This document shows positions 11,831 to 23,800 of a stretch of 64,000 bases of DNA, in pieces. Location of the stretch: positions 50,948,514-51,012,513 of the forward strand of contig NC_087070.1 in assembly GCF_963678635.1 (NCBI RefSeq). The letters are read 5' to 3'. Position numbers and translations under genes: made by a program. Under the pieces are notes generated by a model. It saw only the letters and a program-made list of their open reading frames with translations, ran no database searches and was not told the DNA's origin. Each line of letters starts with the position of its first letter. Position 1 is the first letter of the stretch. This DNA is from Symsagittifera roscoffensis. Taxonomy: Eukaryota > Xenacoelomorpha > Acoela > Convolutidae.

Positions 11831-12240
11831 TGTTCCGACTTTCCTAACCAAAGTTACGAAATATTTGTGAGCGGGATGGTTTTTTTTTTCTTCAGACAAA
11901 TTCGACTTTTTAACTAGCCATTTTTGACTGGATTTTTCAAATATAATTCAAAAAATTTTGTTGTCCTGAGCTGAAATTTGGAAAGAGAGTTTATCTGTGA
12001 TCAGTTTTTGTAAAGTTGTGGGGTTTAAAAATTGCCATTTTGGCCAATTTGGGACAATTAACTCGCGATATATTTCGCGCTATTAACGGGTAAGCGGAGA
12101 TTTAATCCGTCATAGAAATCGTTCCAAATTGGTTGAATGAAGCTTATTTGCCATGATTGATTTGTTACTAGGAGCTAAATTTATCACTGTGTATTTAATA
12201 TGGCGGGTGGGGGATGTTTTTTACAAAAAATCTGAAATTA
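11831..12240 (+). mobile_element. Degenerate copy of the hairpin-ended repeat (family 2)
   Basis: It starts TGTTCCGACTTTC and follows the family through 'gacaattaa' and 'gaagcttatttgcca' to the 'atggcg.gtggggg' block, but the left-end hairpin is decayed and the right-end hairpin is missing. The intact copies lie at 38343, 53511, 54239 and 56364. Confidence 0.6.
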
Positions 12241-12992
12241 AAAAAAAACATCCTTTTTTTACATTAATTTTTTCACGTTCTTACTGCTCCATAGATTGCT
12301 CTATAACTTTAGGCATGTTAGTCGATAATTTTTTTCTTTCAAATGGACTGATACTGCTAATGCGTCATAATTAGCGTGCGTCACTTAAGAAATTTTGTAG
12401 ACTCAAAGTTTTACTCATTCAGTTTTTCTCAGTAGCGTCATCTGTCATGTTTTTGCTTGTGTATGTGAAGTGCAACGGTTGTACTTCCAGTATAAAATTG
12501 TGCATTTAGGTATGACGGCTAAAATCCTTGTCTTTTTGAAATGCGTTAATTTTGCTGACAAAATAGTTTTTTAAAAGTTTATCAATAATTTAATCCGTGA
12601 TTGTTAAATGTTAGCAGATAGTAAATTTGTTTTGTTCCCTTTGTCTTTCATCTCGTTAATCTGAAAGTCGTTGATAAATGTTATTTGTTTTAAGTTTTTG
12701 TTTGATTTTGTTGTTGTCATGATGTGTACTTTTTTTGTGATTTAAAATTTTTGCTTTATTTGCCTCATATAGGAAGGTGTCGACTGCTCGGTTTTGAACA
12801 AGTCGTAATTGAAAAATGCAAATATCGCATATCTTATGCGTCCACGCAATTTTTACGACTGTAAATAAATATCACGCTAGAAATGGTCTGTTTGCTAACA
12901 TTTTTTTCCTCACACCATGTTTTTATCGGTGAGCTGTCCATTTGATTATAGTTTTTATGGGGCTTAGGAAGTTAGACGAAAAGCAAGGTGAA
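12241..12992. other. Spacer without identifiable features
   Basis: AT-rich sequence with long T runs; no open frame with coding character, no clear repeat boundaries. Confidence 0.5.
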
Positions 12993-13386
12993 GTCCCATT
13001 TATACCAACGTTCATGTGTACCAAAGTGAAAAATTGGTCCCATTTGTACCATAATTATTCAACTCGATTTCTGATTGGTCGAATTGTGAGCCAACGAATT
13101 ATTAGATTTATTTTCTAGTGTTCAAACAGAAGAAAAGTAAACAGCAGAATAGTGACCGCCGCAGTCGCGCCAACGTATTGCGATCTTGGCAAAAGAGGGT
13201 AGGACTTTATACGAAAATTAGAGCCGGTTATCGGCGCGAAGCGGAGACGCGCGCGTAGCGCGCCTACTGGCGACCTTAAACCAAGAGCTTAAAGTAGTCG
13301 GCTTAATAGTCTTAGGCCAATTGAATATTTTCTTGGTACTAACGCAATTGATTTTTTCTGTTGCTACAAATGGAACTGATTTATAC
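12993..13386 (+). repeat. Repeat family 3, with a GC-rich hairpin core
   Basis: About 390 bp beginning GTCCCATTTATACC and ending in an inverted version (...CTACAAATGGAACTG). The middle holds GTGACCGCCGCAGTCGCGCC, GAGGGTAGGACT and a very GC-rich hairpin-forming patch (CGCGCGTAGCGCG near 13248), striking in this AT-rich setting. Other copies lie in both arms of the palindrome (41085-41471, 50253-50600) and as a fragment at 24782-24893. No protein is encoded. Confidence 0.65.
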
Positions 13387-14513
13387 AATTAACTTTCCGT
13401 AGGCTATTCTCATGCGCGAAGGACCGAATGGGCGAAAAAACTTTTAAGCGGAGGACCGAAAACAAAATTAGCCGAAAATCATTTTTTAAAAAGAATCACT
13501 TGGCCTTCATAACGAACTCCTTGAAATATAAAACTCATTCCCATTCGCCGGCGATCAGTGACAATTTAAAAACTTTGCATATTTCTGCCGTTTTTATATT
13601 CGGCCAATATCAATATTCAGTCCCTGGAAATGTTTACTTTCTTTCCCAATTTTAGATTATTGAAACCTGATTGGCTGATTTTTGTTTTCGCGCATGAGGG
13701 ATTCCACCTAACTTTCCTACTTGCTAATCAATTTTTCACATGTTGCAATTTTATAATTTATGCAGTTCATAAATGTTTTCTAATATTCGCATTAACGTTT
13801 TATAAACCATAAATAATAAAATAGTTTGATATTCAATGGGATTGTGTTCTCTTTTTGTGATCTGTGGAACTTGACTCTTAACAAAAAATTTTGCTGGCCC
13901 TTTCTTTTTTTAGCAGTGACGTCTAAAATGCAACTTTTGTACGAACAATAACTCAAGTTTTGATGGCTTGATGTTAGTTGGTCTTCTTTGGGGGAAAAGT
14001 CCCAAACATATCGCTTATGAATATATTGATTAACAGTGATATTAAAACGGTTATCCAAGTTTTTAAAAAATGTTTTATGGTCCTATCTGGCTCTAAGTGC
14101 AGAGTTTCAATTTTACAATCGTTGCCGTGAAGGAGTTTTTAAATTGGAATTCGAGGTCTAGGGTTCATAAGTTCCAGTTTCCCTTTAGTTTCCCGATTTA
14201 GCGCAACGATGAAATTTTGCTCAAAACATGATCTAAAATTTTGGTGGACTTTAAAACAATGAGCGTATTCGGTATTTGACGTTGCAAGACAATGTTTGTC
14301 AACTGAGAATATTTTCAATTAAACTCCAATTAATGTTTTCTAAAATGGTTCTTGAAACCAGGTTTTCTTAAAACGAACATATGCGATTAATGAACTACAG
14401 GCAATAAAAATTCTGAATAATTTATAAAACAACTTATAAGCGGGAATGAAACTTGATCACGCAACGTGAAAAGATTCGTTGGTCACTTCTCGCGAATTCT
14501 CAAGTGATGCCAA
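13387..14513. other. Spacer upstream of the anoctamin gene
   Basis: No coding signal. Short open frames here are AT-rich and unlike proteins. No obvious TATA box can be tied to the anoctamin start. Confidence 0.45.
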
Positions 14514-14809
14514 ATGGTTAGTCCGAAACAAGTAAAAAGAGTAAGAAAAAGGAAAACTGACATGAGTTCTTCAAAGCAAGATGATTTTGAAGATGATGCG
14601 AGGCCCAGCAAAAGACCCAAGACGGAAAAGATCAAATTATTCGAACGGGCTAAAACTGTGTTGTCCAAGGATATGGGGTTGGCTATGGAAGGCGTGTATG
14701 ACAGATTGGACAATTTAGAGGAGTTTTACGTGGATCCGAATTCGGGTGAATGGACCCGAATCGACTTGGTTCTCGTGCACCGAGTGAAGACAAAAGACGA
14801 CACAAAAGA
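14514..14809 (+). CDS. ANO: Anoctamin exon 1
   Basis: Starts at the first ATG in frame; an upstream ATG at 14506 runs into a stop after four codons. It encodes a lysine/arginine-rich start followed by WTRIDLVLVH, the family's RID-(F/L)-(V/I)-LV block. The preferred donor is AAAGA/GTGTGA after 14809 (phase 2). The alternative CGA/GTGAAG after 14783 (phase 0) has a better donor consensus and would pair with an acceptor before 16043. Confidence 0.75.
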
Positions 14810-17800
14810 GTGTGAAATCTAAGTTGCTGATTTAAAAAAACCTAAGCTTAAGATCGCTAAAATTGATGGGGTTGGATAGGAATCTAGAATTTAGACATTT
14901 TATTTTAAGGTTCAATGCATTTTTAAATGTCTGAAAAGTCAAGTTCTTAGAGATGCCTTGTGTTGTTGACTAGGTTGAATTTTTATTCCATTTTTTGGAT
15001 GTTTTTTTTTGTGGAAAATTTAACAATGCGAGAGCGTTTTGTCAATTTTTTAACTTGGATTTTCGCTTATAATAGTTTGGGCTTAAAGACTGATAGCTGG
15101 GTTTTTAACGCTGTTTTTTCGATGCGATAAGCTAGGTTGTGGCAACTGGGTACTATATTTTTATCCCGTAAACAACTTTTTTCACAGAAATTGCACGGAA
15201 AATGTTCGTGTTTCAACCTATTTTATTATAAATTCAAATTCAAGCAACCATCCAGCACATCTGGCGTACAGGTATCACGCCTAGTTAAAACGACAAAAAC
15301 TTGTAGTTTCAATCCGGCCGGGACTTTCTTTTGCAAACTAGAACGTTTCTGCTATTTTAGACCATCGTTTGTTTGCTGACTTCGGTCTGCTTAGTTCCAG
15401 CAGAAAGCACTTTTTAAAAGTTAGGCTTCTTTCTAGCAATTTTATGCTAATTTTAAAGTTTCTAATGGTCGAGGTATCTTCGTTTCATTGTTTTTTCGGC
15501 TTGTTTTAGCAATTTTTATAATTCATTTTTTCTTGACATGAAAAAAATCTATTTTTTTGAAGATTTTTTTTTCAATTTTAGATTTGTCTTTTCAGTTGTT
15601 TTCAATCCTTAATATTAATTTTTGCATCGCATATGTCTAAAACTCGGAATTTTGTTAAGCTGCAATTTATCTATTTTTTACGGGTGTGTTTCCGCAGATT
15701 TATTGAGACTACGGAAATTAAGAGAGGGACTAAGACGTACTATTGGACTAATAACTTGCACAGTGCTATCTGGCCGAACATAGAAAGCGCGACTATTAGA
15801 CGTTGTAGTACGACAGAAACCTAGATATGTATCACTTTTTCTCCAGTATAGAAATTAAAAGAGGTGAATATTTGCCATATTTTTGTGCACTGAAGAATTG
15901 AATTCTTTTATTAAAAAACTTTTATGTGCATTACATGCTCCCTGTCTCTCAAATGCTGCGTCAGATTAAGCTGTGTTAAATCTGAAAATTTTTGTGTAAG
16001 TTAAGTAACGAGTTTTTTTTAAATTTAAAATCTAGGGTGCAGTCGCGTCGAGCCAAATTTGAAGCCAAACTGCGAGCTAGTGGCCTGAAGCTGGTGAAGG
16101 TCAGGGGCACTTTCGAGTCACGTGACAAAAGCGAGAAGATCTTCACGCTTTGCACTGTGGAGAACTACAAACTGGTGGATGAGGTTGCCAGATTCAACTG
16201 GAAAATGCCAATTGGTGAAAATACTCTTAGCGTGTATCTTTTTAATCCTTTTAAACTACCCGAGCCGAGGTCCACCACTTGATTCATTACATTTAAAATC
16301 TCACCGAAAATCATTTAGGGATCGGAGGATCACAATATGTGCTTGGTTTTACCGCCATGAAGAAATTAAACTTCTGTTGGTATTTAACACGCCAAAGTCA
16401 TGAGTTGACCAAAACTTAATCATTAAAACTAATTATACATTTTGAAAATGAAAATTTTCTTGTCAATAACTCCATAGAAAATTGAATGTTTCTGTTATAA
16501 GCATTTTATACATGCAAAATGTTATGAAAAGCAATTTTCCATACGTTAAATTTGTATTTTAGGCATTTTCCATAAGGAAAATTGACAATTAATTGTGTTT
16601 CGCTTTGTTTTTTTTGTCTTGTGAAAACCCAAAGGTTAAGATTTGCCTTCGGAATAAATGTCAATTTTGCACATTTGACATGCCATATAGGAACAAAAAT
16701 AATAATTTTAAAGAGTAATGAACGTAGTGAAGACTCTTATTTAGATCCAGCTGATTTTTTAAAAAACTTTTGCTGGCTTTTTTAAAAGCTGATAACTCTT
16801 TCAAAAATTGTCTTGGAACCGTTTTTTTATTTAAAATCTTCTTTTTACGCGCTTGAGTTTATTTTTTGATGTTTTATATAGATTCTGTTCCGATCATTTG
16901 AAAAATATGGAGGAACTTAATATTCGGGTGTTTTAGTTTTTTTGTTTGCTTGCAAAATCAGAAACCACACAGAGTTGTCGGAATGGGTCTAGTGATTTAC
17001 ATAATTTCAGTCGTGATTCGAACTACAATGAAAAATTTTCAAAATTTTCTCAGTATCGAGAAAAACTGGTTCAATTTTTTTTTTCATTTCAATTTTGAGC
17101 GAATAAAGCGAGCGAGCAGGCTTACAGCAGACTACTTATGCTTACATTAAGCCTTAAAAAATTAGTTTGAAGCAAGTTCAGTTAGTTTTTTGAGTTTTCT
17201 CCGCGCCTTTTTGAGAATCAAAAACTTTAAAAAGTTTTCCGCCAAAAAATATATTTTTTTTTTGAATTTTTTTTGATTGAAGGTTTTCAATCATTTTTAG
17301 ACCAAAATTTTTGTCGATTATGCTTTAATAACTATGACTGTCGGATATGCCTAAATTATAGATTTACGTCAGATTCTTTTATCACACCATGCAGCAAAAA
17401 CTACCCTAATTTAAAAAACAAACTTTTTTATGTAGCTTTTTAAAGGACTATGGTCGGAACATTTTGTGCTACTTGCACATTAACCGGCGATCCTTGTTTC
17501 AAAATGTGTCTGTTTTGTGTGTGCAACAAAGTTTGTGTTGATTTCTAGCAAATCAGGTAAATATACATAGGCTCATACTTCAATGTTCCAATTAATATTA
17601 TTTTAGTCAAAACGGATTCAAAGCAATGGAGAAGTTCGTCCTACAGCAAGTGTATGGCTCCAACCAAGTTTAAAGAAAAACCAGGCAGATATGACCCGCA
17701 TAAATACTTCAAAGCGCCCTTCACCAAAACTAAAATGGCGCTTTTTCCCCTGGACAAAATGGGCGTTGACAATTTCATAACTGATACAGAGCGATCCAGA

Positions 17801-20800
17801 ATTGCTCATTACGTTGTTTCGCACACTGAACAACCGAAAGTGTCAATTGAAAGGACAGGTCAAAAGACAAAAACAGGAAAGGCGCCTGCTCTTGAAATTG
17901 CAAGTATGGGAATCGACCATCTTGTTGAGACACACCTTTACACTGATGCTTATCCTGTCCATTCGGGTCCACACATGTGGTCCAAAGACAGCGCCAAAAA
18001 ATACGGACCCTGGGATAAAAACGAAAAGTACTTGAACGACCGACAGAAACTGTTCTACTCATGGTCGGGACAGAAAGCATTTTTCAAAATGCAGCCGTTG
18101 GAGGAAATCAGACGTTATTTTGGAGAAAAAACTGGACTTTACTTTGCATGGCTTGGGTTCTATGCTCGCTGGATGATGTACCCGGCTATATTTGGGGTGG
18201 TTGTATTCCTGCTGGGGTTCATTTTGCTCTTCTTTGACCCGGTGGTAAAGGAAGCATGTTCAGATGAGCCGAGACCCGACTTGGTGTTGTGTCCGACTTG
18301 TGATTTCTGCGACTTTTCACTCATTGATAGTGCTTGTCAACAAGGTGAGATTCTGCATCCAGACAAAACTAATGGCGTCAAGAAAAAGCTGTTTGGTTAA
18401 TTTTCAGTGCTTAGAAAAAGAGAGGAAAAACTAAACATTTCGCGAGCAGCGGTATGTTGAGGGCCTTAACATTATAAACCATTTGTTAATCAGTGATTCG
18501 GAAATTATGTTTTAACTTTTTAAAGAAATATTATGACAAAACACTATCTGACTCATGATCTGGTCAAGGTTGACAATGTAGACATATTTGGCACCTTGAC
18601 CAACCCCAATAACAAAACAATCAATTTTGCGCTCGAGAATCGTTTTTGCGCTGATTTAAGAAAATTATGAACGATGACCAATTGTTTTCACCAATTATAT
18701 CAATTTAAAACATTCAGACTAGTTAGCATACATTTCTTGTGGTGAACATTGTTGACTAGTTTTTTTTGTGTGGGTTTCAGTCAAATTTGCGCATCTGTTC
18801 GACAATCCCCTGACCATAGTGATGGCCGTGTTCATCTCGGTGTGGGCCATTCTGTCCCTCGAGTGCTGGAAGAGAGAACAGAACTGCTACTCATTCGACT
18901 GGGACTTGTTCACTTCCACAGAGGTATCAACGCTGTTTTTAAGAGTAATATCGCAGGGAAGACTCTTATATAGATCTTGGTGATTTGTTATTCGTTTTCT
19001 TTTTTCAGAAAAAGTCTCAAAATGCTCTGATAACTACATATGTGCATTCATACATACTAATGCATTTATGAATGCACTTTAGTATATATGCACTTTTTGA
19101 GTTCAATTGAAATTCATCTGCTGAAAGTGACTTAAATGCCACTCTCCAAATACGAACGTGGAAATGGCACAAAAAAGCGTGAACGATTTCTGGTTTCGAA
19201 AGGAGTTTAATTTTTGGATTTCCAGCGGAATGAAAACTTTATCCATTGATTCAGTTTTCTCTAATTCAGTTAATGTTATCAAAAAAGCGCCAATCATAAT
19301 TGTTCTAGAATATCAAAGAGCTGAAAGGGCATCCATTTTTTTGTTTGAAATTCGAATGTTGAGATTTTTTCAACAAACTCAGTGTTTTTTTTTCTGTTTA
19401 CTTGCGTTCATTATTTTTTTCCTACTGCTAGTTTGCTATGTTTTAAGTGTCAGTAAATTTAGTGAAATCTCTTATATAGATAGAGTTTTATTTTTAAAGA
19501 ATAATGAACGCAGCGAAGACTCTTATATAGGTCTTGCTGTTTTTTTCAGGAAAATGTCTTAAAGTATTGATGCCCTTAGGTATAATCAATTGAAATTCAT
19601 CTGCTGAAAATGGCCTAAATGGCACTCTTCAAATACGATCCTGGAACTGGCGCGAAAAAACGTGAAGGATTTCTAGTTTCGAAAGTGGCATTTGTTTTTA
19701 AGATAAAACCCAGCGGAATCAAAACTTTACCTATTGATCCAGTTTTTTCAAGTGGGATCAGGTTATCAAAAAAGCGCCAATCATAAACTGTTCCTAAAAT
19801 TCAAAGAGATTAAAGGGCATCAATTTTTTTCATTGAAATTCGAGGTTGAGACTTTTTCAAAAAATCTGTGTCTTTATAATGTTTACTGGCTTTCATTACT
19901 CTGTTCCAACATTCGATGTTCTTTGTTTTGTTTTCAGAATTACGTTCTCCAATAACTTAAGTGCAAAGAGTGCAAAAAGTGATTGAATTAATTTCAAAAG
20001 TTAGATTTAATTTTTACTTTTTCGAGCGGAACATTGGAATTACCTAATGATCCAGTTTTCTTTGACTGAGTTAGTTTTAAGTAAAATCGTTAATCAAAGA
20101 TAGCGTCAAATTGCTCAATTGATTTTTTTTGTTCCTATAAGTTTATTAAAGCTGTCTGCTAGTTTTAATTAAGAGTCGATAAACTTAGTTCACAATATTA
20201 TATTGGTTGCGATGATTTTTTTTCATGTGAAAGCGATTGCGAATTTAACTATCGAACAGCGAAAGTAGAGGTCACAAAAAGCGTGATGGGCTTCTTATTT
20301 CAAAAATGGAATTTTACTAGCCGATTTCCCAGCGAAATGAGTGTTTTACTTATTGATCCAGTTTTCTCAAATTGGGTTAGTTTGTGCCAGTGAATGGCAA
20401 ACGTTATCATATCGTTTTTTTAGACTAATAACGTGATTAACAAAACCATATGAGTCATATTATCAACTACTTCATTTTGTCGATAAAAATCAACTTTCGG
20501 TCATTTCTGCTTTTCAAGTACACTTTGTATTCGAGTTTTGTCCTTTTCATGTTGATTATAAAACTAAAATTTCTCTTGGTCTATTTCAGTTCATTCATAT
20601 TTGCCGTTCTTTTTCATTTTTTGCTTCATTCCTTATAAAAGGTGTATTCGGTGTAAAATTTTTTTGAGAAAATATCTGCTTACTCGACTCATTTTAAGTC
20701 GTCTGATGCTGTGTGTATGTGTGTGTGTGTTTGGGTGTGTGTTTGATACTAAAACTTTGCTAGTTCACTTTTAAAGTTACAAGTTAATAGAGTGAGCTCC

Positions 20801-23800
20801 TCATTTATGCGATGAGCAATTTTTAATTAAAAAAAAACACTTAAACAATTGATTGATATGCTTCAAAAGGGCATTATATGTAACTTTGGTACTAATATTT
20901 GACTAAACGACTGTTTTTAAGATGATGGAGTCAATGATGGGACTTTTTATAGGTCCTGGTGGTTTTTGTTGTTTTTTTTAGGAAAAATCTTGAACTTTGT
21001 CCAAGCTCAAAACTACTTTTTTGCGGTTTGATATATATATTTTGAAGTACAGTTCATTTACTTTTCTTAAAAAGGTAGAAGCCCCTTATTGAAAAGCGAA
21101 ATTGTAAAGATCACAACAAATCAGATTGGCTTCCAATTTCCGGGCGAAATAAAAATTTTGCCTATTGATCGAGTTTTCTCAATTTTGGTTAGCATTATCA
21201 TAAATTGTCAATCATGAGTATATCAAGAAATTCAAAAAGATTGAAGTCATTTACTTTTTTCTTCGAAATTCGAAAGTTGTGCATTGACTCTTTTCCATGT
21301 CCGTTGGCTTTTTTTTACAGAAGCGAACCACAGTGTCACATTGCGACAACTACTTTTGTCCAACCTAAGTAGCAAATAAAAACGCTCATTTGTTGGGTGG
21401 GACTCTAGCAGCATATATCTGTTTTACGTTTGCCTCATAACATTATCTCTATATTATCTGGTCGAGCTAGTTCCTATATTATGAGAATCATAAGATGAAA
21501 ATGTTTAGTATTTGGTTTTGTTTTATCAAACTTTGAGACGCTTAAGAAAGTTTTATCTTTCCTGGCAAATTTTTCGAGTTCGTCTCTAGAACTACTGTTT
21601 TAATTTTTTTCCTTGCAATGAGAACGGGTATTGCAATCGGGTACTAGATTTTTTTCTCGTAAATTTGTTTGTTCACAGAATGGTCAAAATAAGGAATGGA
21701 AAAGTTAGCCTATTTCATATTAAGTTCAAACTTCTTTGCGTCTCCAGCACACTTGGCCTGGAGGTAACGAATACGCCTGGCACGTCAAATTTTTTGAGTT
21801 CGAATCTGACAGGATCTGTTTTTTTTCAAACCGGATGTATTCCGTCTCAAAAAATGTCAGCTTTTTATTTTTCCCCTTGTGTTTTGGTAGGCTTAGATGT
21901 CACTTCATAGAATTGTTTTTTTTTGCCGAAACCAACTGGCATTTTAGTTGCTTTTATTGTTTTGAATTACTTCTGCTGTTACTAATTTTAATAATTTTAT
22001 CTTGCCTCAATTGTTTTTTTTTGCTTAACAAACTGCATTCTGACCAATTGGTTTTGTTTAAAATTGATTGGCATAGTGATTTAACTTTGAGTCGTTTCAA
22101 GAAAAACTGAGAATGTCTGCTCATTTTTGGTTCGCACAAAGTTTTCTGATAATAGCTGATAATTTTGCCGGCTTAGTGATTTCGACCCAATTTTTTTCGA
22201 CTTACTGGCCAGGTGTTTTTTTTATCTGAGATTGTTTGGTAGATTTTTTTTAGTAATTTTTTCTTAATTTTCAAGAGGGTAAGTATCGTTCATTGTTGTT
22301 TGGTTTTAAAAGACGCCTGTTAGAGAAGAAAAGTTTTTCTGTTAGAGAAGAGAAGTTTTTTGAAATAAAAAAAATGTTGCATTAAATTTTCAATTTTGTT
22401 CCGGAGCAAGTTTTCTGATTTATTTTTTGTTCAAAAGAGTAAATTTTGTCATAACTTGAATTAAATAGTGTGTTTTACGTATAAGCAATTGGTTTCTAAA
22501 TCGATTCAAGCTGATTGCATAACGTTTTTTTTTGTGTCAAAATTTTTGGAAAAGTCATAAATGTCCAACAATTTGTTTTTTTTTGCAATTTGACTTGATT
22601 GGTTTGTCTACGAAGATATAGGGTGAGTGTAAAATGGCGAGACATTCAGGCGTTGATTTTTTCCTGTTTTTGAAGTTTTTGAAAAAAAAATCGAATATGC
22701 GTGTTTTTTTCTTACTGGTGTTTTGTCATTTTTTTTTCATCTTTTTTGTTGTGATCTAGCTCTTTTAACGTTGCGTACCAAATTCATATTTAAAAATTTG
22801 ATGTATATGGGATTTTTTTGAATAATTTTACTTTGAGTTTTTTTCAGATTTTCTGCAATTTTTTTATTATGGCAATTGTTAGAAACTTTAGCATTCATTC
22901 TTCAAAAATGTTTTTTTTCTTCGCTTATAGCAAATTTTTGTTTTGTTTGTTATTTTTAATTGCTTTTGTAGGATATTGGTTGTTTGTTTGCAAGAGTTTA
23001 AGCAAAGATTTTGAGTTCATTTAGAAAGTTTCGGATCTCGATTTTCGGCCAATTTTTTTTCTGTTTCCATCTATTGGTTCTGATTAAGAAATATACTCAG
23101 TTTTGGTGGCTTAAACTGTTCTTTTGTTTCAGATATATTAAAAAACCAATTGCAAAAATTTTCTTCCATTTTTGTAGCCCATTATTTTTTCAACATGATG
23201 CATTTTAGTTTTCACGTTTTGTTTGAGTAACATTATCTTTCGATTTTTAGCGTTTTTTAGTGTCGCAAGGGGCGCGAATTTCAGCCATGTCTCTGTCAAA
23301 AAGTAGTACCATTGTAGAGACGGACTAGTTTTTTTATGTGTCTGCCCATTCCACTTGCCTCTTTTACTTTCATCAAATTTTTACCACCTTCGAAAGTTTG
23401 AGTGTCGGTAATTTGAGACTTATTCTTTGGAATGTTTTTATTTATCAAAAACTACCGTGCAAGTCTGAGGTTAAGTGTACAACCGAATGAACAAATCTTT
23501 TCTTCGCTAAAAGTAGGCTCCCAAATCGGAGATCAAATGTTCAATCGAAAAAACATACGCTTAACTTAATCTTGCATAGTGGCTAAGCGCTACTTTTTGT
23601 AGAATAGCGATGCTCGACACAGCTTTTTTTCAAAACAATTGTTTGTTTTCGAAAACTACGGTTCCAAATATGAGATTAAGGATTAGATAGAAAGAACAAG
23701 TTTTTGCGGTATTCCTCGCGAAAGCGATTGTTTAAGAGTAATGAACGTAGTGAAAACTCCTATATAGGTCTTGCTGGTTTTTTTAAATTTTTTTTTGTCA

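Noticed and set aside
17775-18080. 101-codon minus-strand frame
   Set aside because: Shadow of anoctamin exon 3.
20712-20750. GT-rich stretch as a regulatory element
   Set aside because: It is an ordinary microsatellite in an intron.
22818-23208. Membrane-protein-like frames rich in F and L
   Set aside because: They are translations of T-run sequence within an intron; hydrophobicity reflects base composition.
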